64,000 nucleotides of DNA from Halictus rubicundus (taxonomy: Eukaryota > Arthropoda > Insecta > Hymenoptera > Halictidae), in assembly GCF_050948215.1 (NCBI RefSeq), contig NC_135150.1, forward strand, positions 21,927,943-21,991,942, given 5' to 3'. A program made the translations under genes and the position numbers. Below, one piece after another: positions 1 to 11,822 of the stretch (positions within the stretch are counted from its first letter, which is position 1; the number at the start of each line of letters is the position of its first letter). The notes under the pieces were generated by a model. The model searched no databases and was not told where the DNA came from. It saw nothing but the letters and a program-made list of their open reading frames with translations.

Positions 1-24
1 ACACTACCGGCAAGTCGCGAAGCG

Positions 25-214
25 CAATGAATCCTCGATATATGTCAACAACACGGGTCTTGCCAGCGTCGTGTATCGTCCAGGAGACATAACCGAGCCG
101 TGTTGTGTTTACACTTCGCGGCGTCCGAGGCCTCCTTATACACCGCGGTAGTGGGGATAATTCCGCGACGTTTATCATCCAAGCCTTGGCGACGCATATA
201 GAGAAATCACTGTA
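25..214 (+). mobile_element. Family A MITE, copy 1
   Basis: Non-autonomous element of about 190 bp. The left end is slightly decayed (CAATGAATCCTCGATATATG) and the right end reads GAGAAATCACTG followed by TA. The interior carries the family landmarks: the CAACAACACGGGTCTTG block near the left end, a CGGTAGTGGGGATAATT block, and the GCCTTGGCGAC block near the right end. I define plus as the orientation with GCCTTGGCGAC on the right. It has no coding capacity. TA flanks and short inverted ends suggest mobilisation by a Tc1/mariner or pogo-type transposase, which is an inference. Confidence 0.85.
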
Positions 215-667
215 GATCGTGGCTCTCGAGTTCTCTCGAACGATTCTTGTCCGAGAGCAGGTTCCGCGGCCAAGGAACATCGTGTCCGAGCTATTTAAAT
301 AATTGGATGCGACAACTCGGAGACGCCGCGCCGGCGAGCGTAAACGGCCCCGGAAATTTGAATTCCCGATGAAAATGGACGTTAACAATTTCACCGGCCA
401 TTTACTCGGGAAAATCAGCCCCGTCTGGTTGGAGAATTCCCAGACAATGTTTCCATGGGGTAAGTCAAGCTTAGGTAAGAAATATTTTAATAAATTGAAG
501 ATGGTTATCCCTTGAATTCATCTTGGTTTAATTGTTTCGTATCTTGTCTATTCATTTTCATCATAAATGCGTCAATCGCTGTCTATTTTATAGTAACAAT
601 CTCGAAAATTGCAATTGACTATCCAGAGAATAATGAGACTATCTAGAGCCCAGCTTTCAAAAACTGA
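215..667. other. Non-coding stretch with a family C fragment
   Basis: No gene is recognised. The 70-codon open frame at 303-515 has a basic start and no family signature. Bases 533-585 resemble one end of dispersed family C (TTCATTTTCATCATAAATGC). Confidence 0.5.
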
Positions 668-1386
668 TACAGTAGTATCTCCGTAACCGTCGTATCGTCG
701 GGTCTGCTGAGCGACAGTTACACAAGAGGTGCTACATTCATTGTAATATGCCGAACGCAGAGAAGGATAGCGATTGAAAAAAAAAAGGGGGGACTGAGGT
801 TCGTCGCTTCGACTTTCTGCTGCTCCTTCTTGTCCATTCGCCGACCTCTTTCGCGCCTGAAAGTTTAATCACTTGTTACACGAGTACAGTGATTTCTCTA
901 TATATGTCGCCAAGGCCTGGATGATAAACGTCGCGGAATTATCCTCACTACCGCGGGGTATGCCCCGTGAGGGGCCAGGAAGCTCGAAAGGCCTTGGACG
1001 CTACGAACTGTAAACATAGCACGGCTCGGCTATGTCTCCTGGACGATACACGACGCTGACAAGACCCACGTTGTTGACATAATCAAGAATTCACTGTAAT
1101 CATAATCTTAATTATGTCGTGTTTGGTGTCATTTTGATTAGAAAAACCAGACGAATACGACGGTAAAAGTTACATAAAAAGAAAACAAAAATCCGAAAAA
1201 TTGAAATCTTTTGTTTCGTTTGCATCTGTGCGAGTCTCACCGATACTCGACCCTTCGTTGACTCGGTCGTCGAGCGCGTTTACCGCATGACTTGTTCCGA
1301 GGGTGTTCCCCTCCCCCCAGTGGTGCGGATAAAATTTCGACAGTTACGGTAGAGACATTTGCGACAGTTACGAAGAGAATGCGTGT
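668..1386 (+). mobile_element. Family B element, split by a family A insertion
   Basis: The left end is TA + CAGTAGTATCTCCGTAACCG and the right end reads GACAGTTACGAAGAGAATGC, an inverted but decayed match. The interior after 1098 contains the family B block TTATGTCGTGTTTGGTGTCA and further sequence shared with 28964-29842. A complete family A copy (885-1098) interrupts it, so without that insertion the element is about 500 bp. It contains one internal unit where the 28964 copy has three. There is no transposase. Confidence 0.75.
885..1098 (-). mobile_element. Family A MITE, copy 2 (nested in family B)
   Basis: Full-length copy of 210 bp between two TA dinucleotides, reading CAGTGATTTCTCTATATATG at the left and GAATTCACTG at the right. 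The central palindrome is a one-base variant (GGGGTATGCCCC). It lies inside a family B element and is therefore younger than it. Confidence 0.9.
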
Positions 1387-3127
1387 CTAGCGCATGTGCT
1401 ACTACCATGAAAAATGGGGTTCAAGAAATAGACAAACCAAATGGTCTTTGAGCATTCTCAACTGTGTAATTATGAGAATGGTCTGCAGTATAAGGGTCCA
1501 AATAGCGAGTTTTGTTTCTCGCGAGGAAGCAATGGGAAAATCGCCGTGTCAGACGTAAAACTGCGTCCAGGACAATGTCTCGAAGGGTTCGAGCTAGGCC
1601 GAGGGTTGTATTTTCCTTGGCAGGTCTCGTTTCCCCTGGCTACGGCCGATCGGTGAATTATTCTCCCCGGTTAAACGTAATAATAGCTCCTTGGCTAGTT
1701 GCTTACCGAACGAAGCGCGGTTTATTGACTCGACTTATCGCCGCGAGCCGTTTCCACGGTCGGCGACGGTCGATAAAGGGGTCGACAGACCGTCGTCATT
1801 TGCAAGTTAATAAAGGTATGCACAAACGCGGCGTCGGCGTCGACGTTGACGTCGCCCTGGCAAGAAATACGCCTTTTTCCCTTTTCTTTTTTTATTGCCA
1901 TGCTAGGGCGGCGCCCGGAACGTCCGAACGGAACTTCCGACTATTTCTATTTGCGCAGTCGAAGCTTCTTCGCATTAAAACCCCCTCCCCCTATCTTGCA
2001 CGTCAGGGGGAGGGCGCGCACGAGCAGATGATAATTGCCCAGATAATTTTGCAGGCGACGCGACGCCCTGCGCACGCCGGATTTTCGATTATCTGACCGA
2101 CGCGTCCCGACGGTCGCTTCAAAGGCCGCAATCAACGATTAAAAGTTGTGCTTGGAGATCTGGACGACACGTAACCCATGCACGCCCTTTTACGTAAAAA
2201 AAAACCCTTTGTTGAAGCTCGAAATAGGTCTACTTGGGTTGCAGTGGAGCAAACGCTTTTTTGGATCGCGACGATGTTTTCGGAGCTTTAATTATGCAAC
2301 GATTCCTCCCGGTGCATTATCTTTGCTTTCGAGAGTGCAGAGATCAAAGTCTGCGAGGGAGGATGAACGAGATGGAGTATAGTGCTGCTTATGGAAGATT
2401 GTGCACTTTATGTGCCAGTCCGGAGTATGTCTTTTTAAATAATTACTTGTACATTTACGGACATTTAGAGTACTTTATAACCGTTCTGTCAATAATCAAA
2501 ATTTTCCATGATATTCAATGGTGATGCATTTTGTCGTTTCATTGCATACTTTTATACCTCAAATATAAATTAATCTGTGATCATCCAAGAACGTAAAAAT
2601 CTACAAGAATTTTGCTATTTGTCAACGAAAGTATTGAAGAAGTTATAAAAAGAAATTGAAAGTGGATATAACCGGTGTCCCGGTTATTGACATAAGGGTT
2701 AAACTGTCTTTTGCTCGAGCTACACAGGTCTGTATCCAGAAAATGAAATTTTAATGCTCTCTAGATCTCATCAGGTTCTACTATTGTATGCTAACTCACG
2801 CGTTGGGGAATTGTGATTTATGTATTGACAGAGTGGCCACCACTGCACAGCTGACAATAAGCGAAATGGTTAAATCGAAACCGTGTTAAATTGTTCACAT
2901 ATTTCCATGCTCTTTTCATCATTGAACGTAACTTACTGTTTAATACCTTGGCTACGAAATTACAAAAAGAAGTTGAACTTTGGCGGATCACATTCGACAC
3001 AGAATTTAAGAATTCAATCCATAGTCACAAGTATAGTCTAGGTTAGGTCACATAAAGCGTTCCATATAGTAATCAAGCACAGAATGAGTAAAATACAGAC
3101 CACATGCTTCACGAAGAAGGTTGTAAT
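1387..3127. other. Apparently single-copy DNA, no gene seen
   Basis: The GC-richer first part (to about 2150) gives overlapping open frames such as 1512-2096, whose translation is arginine-rich and shows no domain. From about 2500 the sequence is AT-rich. No splice-bounded exon or RNA gene is recognised. Confidence 0.45.
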
Positions 3128-3200
3128 CAGATTGTGGATCTTTATGCATTTTAACACGTTCGCTGCCACCATTCGTTTCAATGCTTATCTTCGTCGTTAA
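3128..3200. repeat. Family C end abutting a TTAACACG-type element end
   Basis: GATTGTGGATCTTTATGCA matches the family C terminus. At 3151 it runs directly into TTAACACGTTCGCTGCC, the start motif shared by several TTAA-bounded repeats (31402, 33786, 63164, 63554). This looks like a TTAA element end lodged in a family C copy. No opposite end was located. Confidence 0.5.
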
Positions 3201-4009
3201 AACGTTTGATCAAATGCAACGATACATTCTTTACGAAATAGTAAAACAATTTAGCAAAGAAAACTTATGGACGAATATACGATGCTTGTTCCATGCTTTT
3301 AAATAACAGCATACATAAAATTAGTTCAACGAGTTTTACTGCAACCACGAGACTGTGTTAAATCATAGGTTTTTCAAATACTGGAGAACGATATTAATAA
3401 ACATTGAGAACGTCTTTATTTCAATCCTACCACAAAGGACGTTTCAGTCAACAAAGTGAATTTTTTCTCGTATTCCTGACCCAACAAAAGAACAATACAC
3501 GAACCTCCACAGTTACAATTGGGAACAATGCAAACTCTTTTATCAATGTTCCATTGAATCACCTTTCCAGAAGAACGATATTGACGAACAGTGAAGACAT
3601 CTTTATCTAATTTCTACCATAAAGAACGATTTACTCGACGCAACAAATTTGCCTGTTATAAACTCCATGGTCCGTTAATATAATTGCTAACAATGTTTCA
3701 GCCAAGTCACTTACCAAACTTCTACAAAGTATTACTACTTCTTCCTTCTTTAAGAAATCGCTCCTTAAAGATGTTTCTGCCGACAGAACAGGGTCAATTA
3801 ATTTTTCCCGAGCCATAATTAGCAGGATCTAACGGAGCAACATTCTTCTCGGAAACGGGCTGCGAATGGTCAGCAGACGGCGCGCATCAAAGCGCTATTC
3901 TGTTTCATCGATCAATCTCGGCGCAGCTAATTTAGCCGACTAGGACGATTGAACGGCGAGATCCAGGAAGACAGAGAATCCTCTTTCCTGATTTTATCGG
4001 AGCCGAGAG
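3201..4009. other. AT-rich intergenic or intronic DNA
   Basis: No gene is recognised. Two similar blocks occur about 185 bp apart (around 3409 and 3594; CTTTATTT...CTACCA followed by AAAG), suggesting a decayed local duplication. Confidence 0.35.
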
Positions 4010-4056
4010 CGAGAGAGAGAGAGAGAGAGATAGAGAGGGAGAGAGAGAGAGAGAGC
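4010..4056. repeat. (GA)n microsatellite
   Basis: Nearly pure GA dinucleotide run with two small interruptions. Reverse-strand open frames across it translate to alternating Ser-Leu and are artefacts. Confidence 0.95.
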
Positions 4057-4686
4057 CGCGAGACTGGCCAACCGTGTTCAACGTTTCGAGAGTACGGGCG
4101 GCCTGTATATAGGTAATATAATAGTATCCAGAGCAACACAATGGCGGTCGCGAGGGCGATAGCGAGAGAGACTGGCGATGGTAGTTTCGCGTTCGCTTAC
4201 ACGGTCCTGCGAGAGAACCCAGCGAAATCTGATTAGCCGGGAAAAGCGCTGCAGATACTCCCGTTAAGACGAACTATAGTGACGTCACGCGCTGAATTTA
4301 TCCTCTCGCAAGTTCTGGCCGTGCTCTCCTCTGAACGGAACGTACACCTCCGAATGAAATGTCTTGCGGGAGACTCGTTGACGAAGTGTCTCGAGAATTG
4401 CGAAACGTCATCAGTAGACCGCCGAGTTTTATGCAAAATAGAAATTGTGTACGTTACCGATTGCACTAAGAAGTGGCGCAAAAAGATCTAAATACCAAGC
4501 GCCGCCGTCCCTAAATAAACGCATTTCTTCAATTGATCATAAAAATAATCGACTTTTCAAATTTAATTTAACTTTTGGCATAAATCGTCTTATATGTACA
4601 GATGGTAACCATTTAAGTCAAATATTTAAAAATAAAATACATTTCTATGGTACAGACAGTTAATTCTTGTTTCAATATTCTTGAGA
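4057..4686. other. Non-coding stretch, no gene seen
   Basis: Open frames occur on both strands at 4233-4491, which fits lack of stop codons rather than coding. No family signature is present. Confidence 0.4.
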
Positions 4687-4803
4687 CAACGAGTTCTCGA
4701 TATATGTCAACAACACAGTCCCTCACGGAGTATACTCCGCACTAGATAATTTCGCGACGTTTATCACCCAGGCCTTGGCGACATATATAAAGAAATCACT
4801 GTA
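4687..4803 (+). mobile_element. Family A MITE, internally deleted copy
   Basis: Shortest recognisable two-ended copy, about 115 bp. The left end is decayed (CAACGAGTTCTCGATATATG) and the right end (GCCTTGGCGACATATATA, then GAAATCACTG + TA) is well kept. Most of the middle is missing, including the CGGTAGTGG block. Confidence 0.8.
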
Positions 4804-6566
4804 TATTTAAGGTAGTTCAGGAGTGTTTTAAAATTCCTCAAACGTTTTCACTGTTTCGCGTTTCGTCTACTCATTTTCACCATAAACGCATAAACACACA
4901 AGAGATGGAAACTGCGAAGGGCGCGAAGGATGTAGAACAAGATCATTCCCGTGATTCGCCGCTGACAACCCAAAACATTCTCCTTGTTCAAAAGTTAGAA
5001 ACCGCATGAAATCGTCGCGAGAGCGTTAAAAGTTCCCGGATCGTCGTCGCAGTGTCGAAAAGGGTTGGAAACCTGAGGATTGCGTGCGAGATGAAAAGAA
5101 CGATCGGAGGAGGCCCTGTTGCTCGTTAGTCCGTTAGAATCGAGCATCGTCTCGCGCATCACGAGCGCATTATCTTCCTTGTCACGATAAATTCTTCAAG
5201 CGTAGCACGTGCGCGCGGCGCATAGGCGTAACCAGCCACCGCGTTCCGAAAATTTCTCGGCGGCGCGTGCAAACGCGATTCCCCTTGTTATTTATGCCCG
5301 CCATCAGCGGAACTTGCCGGGAAAGTTCCGGGGCGGATTCGCGATGCACACGTATATACACGTATTCGAGAAAGGGTTGGGGGGAGCTCACGGTTCACGG
5401 TATGATAAACGGTATCGCGGAGACTGCCTCTCGTACGAGTGACTTTGCCAATGCGTCAGCCACGCCCCTGGAATTAATCCTTATTAACTGATAGGAGCTG
5501 CGTGGAACGGCAACTATTCCTGAAACGGAATTTCCTGGAAAGTGGCGCCGGTTTAATAACGCTTCTCTGTCTGCCGCGATCATCTCTGCTCGCTATAGGC
5601 CCGACAGAAGTGATTCATCGTCGCTGCAGCGCGATCTCTGATTTTTATGAAGGTGCGCGTATGTATATTCGCCTATCTACCGTCCTTCGGGCCAGAATTT
5701 CATATTAGTTTCAGAGGCGACGCGTCAGGGGAAGTGTTTCTCCTCTTAATTTTGTAAAATATGCAAGCCGCAACACATTCATAAACTCTCGCACTATGAT
5801 TTATTTTGGGGTTCCGGCGACTGCGTCTTCGTCGCGTAAAAGCTTCTAGACGAAAGAGGAAAATTGTGTGTCTGGATTTTCTCTAATGGGTAAATATCAA
5901 TGACAGAAAAACAAAATTTTATACCGTGCTGCAATCTGTGTTTCGTTATTTTTCTTTTCTCTCGAGATGCCCAAATTCTATATAAAAAAAGTATTACTCC
6001 AAATAAGGCTTAAAATGAATACTTACTGAAAAATAAATACATGTCCATGTAGGTTCTGTGTCTAGCAATTAATTCAGACATTTTTTTGCATAAAAATTCG
6101 TAGTCTAGTTATTAGGGGTCGAAGGTCGCAGAAAAGGTACGAGTCGCTGTGATCGATTTGGTCTTCCATTTTCGAAGTTCGAGACGTGAAATAATTTCCT
6201 ACGGATTCGGTCGGTTGTCGCTATCTTGGAACGGATTCTATGGTAACTGTACTCCGAGGCCAGTCAGCTTGGCACTTGCATATTCTACAATTCCTGGGAG
6301 CGAACGGTACCACACGGTCACCCACGACTACTAGGCAATTAGCTTGCCACGACGCGAGAAATTAATGATCCGTCTCCGGAGAGACACGTGAGACTTCTGG
6401 GATAAGGCGTGACACGGGCGGGCCCTTTACTTTACATCAAATTTAATCCTTGGGTCTAATGGACGGTTTCTGCGATCGTGTTACCCCAATGATACATAGA
6501 TTCGTGTAAAGTGTTATTTCTTGAATTTGATTAATCCTTATGCAGGCACTTGTGTGTCCATTTCTA
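4804..6566. other. Non-coding stretch with two family C fragments
   Basis: Family C end sequences lie at about 4850-4895 (CTCATTTTCACCATAAACGC) and 6077-6115 (reverse orientation, TTTGCATAAAAATTCGTAGT). The GC-richer part around 5180-5700 has overlapping frames on both strands without recognisable domains. Confidence 0.4.
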
Positions 6567-6781
6567 TACAGTGACTTCTCGATATATGTCGCCAAGGCCT
6601 GGATGATAAACGTCGCGAAATTATCCCCACTACCGCGGGGTATACCCCGTGAGTGGCCACGACCTGTGAGAGACCTTGGACGCCGAGGAGTGTAAACATA
6701 ACACGGCTCGGGCATGTCTCCTGAACGATACATGACGCTGGCAAGACCCGTGTCGTTGACACATATAGAGTATTCACTGTA
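6567..6781 (-). mobile_element. Family A MITE, full-length copy
   Basis: 211 bp between TA dinucleotides. It starts CAGTGACTTCTCGATATATG and ends TATTCACTG. The central perfect palindrome GGGGTATACCCC is at 6637-6648. A good reference copy for the family. Confidence 0.92.
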
Positions 6782-7760
6782 CAATGAATTACATTTTTAT
6801 CCCCGCGATAATGAATTCATTGTAATAATTTTATCGCAATCCGACTCCCTTATAACAGCTACGAAACGTCAAAGTACATTTCTATCCGAATGTTATGTTC
6901 CTAGAAGAATGTTCAGGGCATGATTAAACCAAACACAGTTCGGAACTAGAGTACATTAAAGTCGTATTTTTTATTCATCTAGTTAAGAACAGAAAGTTGA
7001 AAACTTCTACCCGTCACTAAAATCGTTTATTTTGTTCGAATAACGTCTATGAGGAACGTGACTCGACCTCACGTGTTGAAAACGATGCTATTGCAGTCGA
7101 GGGATATTTTTCTTACCATCACAGTTGTATTAAATGATTGCAGAAGTTCGTGTCCGATTTGTAAATAAACCACAGGGCACCGAGGGTGCACCGGCTAAAC
7201 CGTAGCGTCCAGGTATCAAAAACAATGAGGCAGCATCGCGTGAAAGACCTCGGAGAGTCCCGATCGAAGCCGAGTACATTCCCGTTGCGAAAGATGAAAA
7301 ATCAATGGGAGGTGGCTTTTCCAGCAAGTTCAACGGCCCTGTGGAGTGATTCCGCCTCGGCCGCGATTTCCGAGAATTTTTAATAACGATACCGATAACT
7401 TAAAAGTGGGAAAATTGCCGTTTTCCACGGTTTTCGACTAAAACTCGCACTTTTAATCGTTTATGACTCGTAAACGAAGTAACCAATATCGGTGAAATTT
7501 TCAGCACGGATATAATTTATTCGAGCGAATCAAATACATTCTTTAAATTGTCACTAAAGGCTCAGATGAAAAAGCTGAAAACCCAATTCTTACTATTTCT
7601 TTTGCGATTCCGACCAATTCAAATTTTTTTCAAAAATTTTTTACACCTCGACTAATAAACTAATCCTTCTAACTTCCCAAAAACACTAAAGTTATTTGGA
7701 CTAATTTGAAAAAAGTTATACTGTTTCAAATAGTGTGCGATCGGTTTTGCTCCTTACTGT
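6782..7760. other. Non-coding stretch, no gene seen
   Basis: A moderately GC-rich block (7130-7380) is followed by AT-rich DNA. No ORF with recognisable content and no RNA gene. Confidence 0.4.
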
Positions 7761-8098
7761 ACTCGTGGCATTTTCCTGATTAAAATGAGCCCACGCACGA
7801 CACAATTCGGTGCATATTTACTCGTCTAATCCACGATATAGTGGAGCCTCTATTATCCGAACCGAATGTAAACAGTTCAATCTCAAGCAATCCATATGCA
7901 ACACGATTGCACATATTTGTTATACAGACCAGTAACAATTTCATCTAACACTGCAGCTAAATAATTGATCTATTACCCAAAAGACTGATAGTTCGGATAA
8001 TCGAGGTTCTACATTATCGCGGATTAAACGAGTGTGTGTGATTCGAATGGTGTCGTGTTTGGACTCATTTTAATCGGAAAAGCGCCGCGAATATGCCA
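7761..8098. repeat. Long imperfect inverted repeat enclosing MITE D
   Basis: The left arm (about 7771-7836; includes GATTAAAATGAGCCCACG and CACGACAC) is the imperfect reverse complement of the right arm (about 8013-8089; includes GTGTCGTGTTTGGACTC and ATTTTAATC). The arms share the GTGTCGTGTTTGG...CATTTT block with family B. The loop is occupied by the TA-associated element D. Confidence 0.7.
7839..8013. mobile_element. MITE D with pogo-like inverted ends
   Basis: The left end (GTGGAGCCTCTATTATCCGA) and the inverted right end (GTAGAACCTCGATTATCCGA) match closely over about 20 bases. The ends resemble those of pogo/Tigger-type elements, whose termini often read CAGTRGAACCTCG. The element is about 170 bp, with no coding capacity. 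The flanking TA is visible only on the left. Confidence 0.7.
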
Positions 8099-9300
8099 GT
8101 GAAAGTCGCGTTACCTGTCAGTTACGGGGAAAAAAAGGAGAAAAATGTGAAATCACGGAAGCGGTCCGGCTTCGTCACGCCGAAAAGAGTTGTTACGGCC
8201 GAACTGCGCACGCACCCGTGTTCCGATTAGTCCGATTAGGGCGAGAGGAGCGCAGGGGGGGGGGGCTCGGTGAATAACTGAACAGCTGGAGACTGGGTGA
8301 AGCGACCCGGAGAGTTATGAACCTGCGATATCCCCGGCAGAGACAATTAACAGCGCGGCGGAATTCTGGCGCACGCAACGGCTTAAGGCGGGTTCACAGG
8401 GCCGCGTCGACTCGCACAGCTTCTGCCGCTAGTCTCCGGGCTTCGGTGACACGCGGGCGCGTGTCGGAACAGTTTAAACGGGGCAACGAGCCCCTTAATG
8501 AATTCACTTGGCCCAGTGCGCCGACCTCGTGACTCCCCCTTGTTTATTTTTGACATGAAGCTCGCGAGACGAAGGAAGAACGAGCGATAAGGAAGAAGCT
8601 GGATAGTAAAGCGTCCTCGTAAGACCGCATCTTTCGCTTGCAGGAAGAGGACTCTTCATCGTCGAGCCCTTGTATCCGATTACTTTTGCCGGAGGTCCCG
8701 GGGGCCGTAATTAGCAGCCATTATCGAGCAATCGGCTCGCACAGGTGGCAGATGGAACCGGATCACTCGGAACACACACGGTTCACGCGATATTACCGAA
8801 CAGAGTCATTATCGGTGCCGGTCCATCAGTGATTTAATAATAACAGCAAGCTAATCAAACTAATGTATCATTCACGTGGCCGGGGCGAACACACGGAATG
8901 CCTAGATCCGCAGATTGCGCGCCGGGGCTCGATAAAATATTCCCGTAAAGCCAGTTTGCGCGCGAATATCCGATATTACGGATATCACTAATTCAGCCTC
9001 GCGAGCCGAGAGACTGGCCAAGCGATATTCGAATGGAGAATTGAATGGGTCGAGCCGTGGCTCCGGGAAATAAACCTCGGAAAATCGGGGATCAGTTCGG
9101 CGAAAAAAGAGCGAGCGCGTCTTGAGCTTCATAGCGCGTGTATATGTGTTGTACAGTGCCCGGCTCTGCTAGAGCTGCTCGGTTTATCTAATGCATGCGC
9201 TCCTGCACAGAGAACGCTAACCCCTGGTGCACCCTGCACAGTATCTACCCCACGATATCATAATTATTCCGGGGAGTGAGTGGCGAACGCCATAACCGCC
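8099..9300. other. CpG-rich block, no gene recognised
   Basis: GC-rich, CpG-rich DNA with a poly-G run at about 8255. Several frames are open, but the translations show no domain. It could hold regulatory or untranslated sequence; nothing in the bases proves it. Confidence 0.35.
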
Positions 9301-9307
9301 AGAGAGG

Positions 9308-9349
<42 letters not shown>

Positions 9350-9357
9350 GAGAGAGG
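9301..9357. repeat. (GA)n microsatellite
   Basis: GA run with short AC interruptions. Confidence 0.95.
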
Positions 9358-9879
9358 GCTTCACCCTCTTTGCCCCTTTTTCTTTGGGTTAGTTGGCCCG
9401 GCTTCGGGCGTCTGGAGTTAGAATATTGAATATATGTCGTCTATTACCTCCGGGGGACGTCTAATTTATTTTGAGACTGGCCCGGGACTACGCTATTTAC
9501 TTTAAGAGCGGATTATTCGGCTAAGATGTTTCGCAATGAGTTTTAATCGCGTGGTGATTACGTGGCGCTTGAGTAGGCTCGTTGGATGTTACGTCTGATC
9601 GTTTTGAAGTCTGATGGGATGGCAAGTAGACGGACAGTGATTTTCGTGGGATTATTTCTAAAAATTTCAGTTAACTATTTACTTACCGGAATTATATTTA
9701 ACAGGATTTCAATAATTGTACTATAGTAAGGAGAAGCATGAAAATCATCTTTTATATTATATTTCGAAGAAGATAATGAAGAAGATAAAGACAGTCTCTG
9801 ATTTGTGAAACTTCTTGTGTCACTGAAATTTAGACGAGCGAAGTGAGAGGTCTAGTGAGAAGTGGCCTAATTGACGCTG

Positions 9880-10375
9880 GTATTCACTGAGATAGTTCTG
9901 AGCGACTCTGGACTGAATTATATGAGCCTCGATTGACAACACGATTGGATAAATGAGTCCTCAGTAACTCTATGCTGAACTATCTTGATTGAAAGAATCC
10001 TGAACGATTGTTATCCTTAACCACTTATGACCAGATTGTTTGTCTGAGTCCTAAGTGGCTATGCATTGAACTAGTCCTGATTGCCTGAAAGAACCCTAAG
10101 TATCTCTGTATCAAACCACAATTGTCCTTGATTGATGAATTAATTAAAATGATCCTGAATCGTTGGTACATTAAACTACAGCTATCCTGATTTACTGGAA
10201 AAGTCCGAAGTAGCTCTGTATTAATTTACAAGTGGCATGATTGATTGGAAGAGTTTCAAGTAGCTGTATACTGCACTACGTGTATACTGATTGACTAAAT
10301 GAATCTTGAACAACTCTGTGCTGAACTATAATGATTGACTGAAAGAGTCCTAAATAGTTGTTACACCGATCTACC
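9880..10375. repeat. Highly degenerate tandem array, unit about 45-60 bp
   Basis: A theme of CTGATTGACTGAAAGAGTCC, then TAAGTAGCTCTGTAYTGAAC, then a short variable stretch recurs about nine times with substitutions and length changes. It stops just before the family A copy at 10380. Bases 10690-10830 carry looser echoes (TTGGATAAATGATCCCTAA), so the array may once have extended past the insertion. Confidence 0.6.
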
Positions 10376-10379
10376 GGAG

Positions 10380-10577
10380 TACAGTGAATTCTCGATATAT
10401 GTCAACAACACGGGTCTTTCCAACGTCGTGTATCGTCCAGGAGATATACCTGAGCCGTGTTATGTTTATATTTCTCGGTGTCCGAGGCCCCTCACTAAGT
10501 ATACCTCGCGGTAGTGAGGATAATTGCGCGACGTTTATCACCCAGGCCTTGGCGACATATATAGAGAAATCACTGTA
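10380..10577 (+). mobile_element. Family A MITE, full-length copy
   Basis: 194 bp between TA dinucleotides, CAGTGAATTCTCGATATATG on the left and GAGAAATCACTG on the right. The central palindrome is eroded (AAGTATACCTCG). It sits at the edge of a degenerate tandem array. Confidence 0.92.
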
Positions 10578-11822
10578 CACACAGCTACATTGCACTTCAG
10601 CTGTGCCTGAAAAATTATTTTAGAGGAAAATTTATAATAAAAATTATTGGAAAAATGTTTATTTGTAGAAAATTTACGACTTCCAACCAGCTTAGCACAG
10701 AATGTCTAAGACCCCAAATGAGACAGTATTCCCAAAACACAGAAGAAGCTTCCTAAGAGTCCCAGAACCCTAGAACCGATCTCCAGTTGGATAAATGATC
10801 CCTAAACGACCAAGCCGACTATCAGCTCGCATCAGAATCCTAAAGGCGATTCCGCCGAAGGAAATTGAATTGCAAGTTCCTTCCAGAAACCAACGGCCTC
10901 TAAAGCCAATTAGAACGTGGATCTCGGAAAAAACTGCCAAGCCGCTGCCGCAACAATCGGTGCACGCAGCCTGAAGACTGTCCTAGCGGCGCGTTCGCTC
11001 ACGAAACTAAGTCGCTATCGCGCTTATTCCCGCGTTATCGTTTCCGCGAACGGCTCCGATTCGCGCGAACCCCGCCTCGTTACGCAAAGTGAAACACTTT
11101 ACTAGCGTTTTCCCGCCCTCCCCTCGCCCCTCGACGGAATTGCGTTTTATTGGCGAGCGGCACGGGCCGCGGATTATCGAACGCGAAATGGGAATGAAAA
11201 GAGATTACGCCGCCTGTAAGGGGAATCGGTTTTCCTTTGTGGTTGTAAATGGTTTGTAAATAGGCAGAAAGAGAGAGAGAGAGAGAGATGGAGAGTGGGG
11301 AGGGGAATGACCTTTGTCGCACGATACACACCGTGTCGCATGAAACATTTGGTCGTACGGGATATTGACAGTTCCGACAAAGAAAGAAAATAAAATCGAA
11401 CCGTCTCTGTTATTTCATGATTGTTGGTTTATCGTTTCTGCACGGTCACGTGGCCACTCGGTGTACGCTACACCGGCTTCCGTTCGCCATTTTTTTCCAC
11501 CGCGAACAAAGTGCACATTCGCCGAAGTTCTTTACTCGGGAAAATGGAACCTAATGCCCTGAGTGCACGGCCGACTCATAGACTAACCATAGGGTTGAAC
11601 CGGAGGGTTGAAACATCCATTTCGATCAAATGGAATACATGTACAGCTGTTGTTATTACTGGCATTCTTGTCCAGACATCTTCATTCGCTGTGGAGCTCG
11701 ACGAAATTTAGTCCATTTTGACAGATTATTGTAGAAATTGATTGACTATTTCGAAACCTTATGGCAGTATTGAACATTTTCCAAGACGTTCAACAGCACT
11801 TTACCTTCATAGTTTCAATACA
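10578..11822. other. Non-coding stretch with a short (GA)n run
   Basis: No gene is recognised. A GA run lies at 11270-11288. Frames at 10917-11105 and 11365-11711 have no family signature. Confidence 0.4.
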
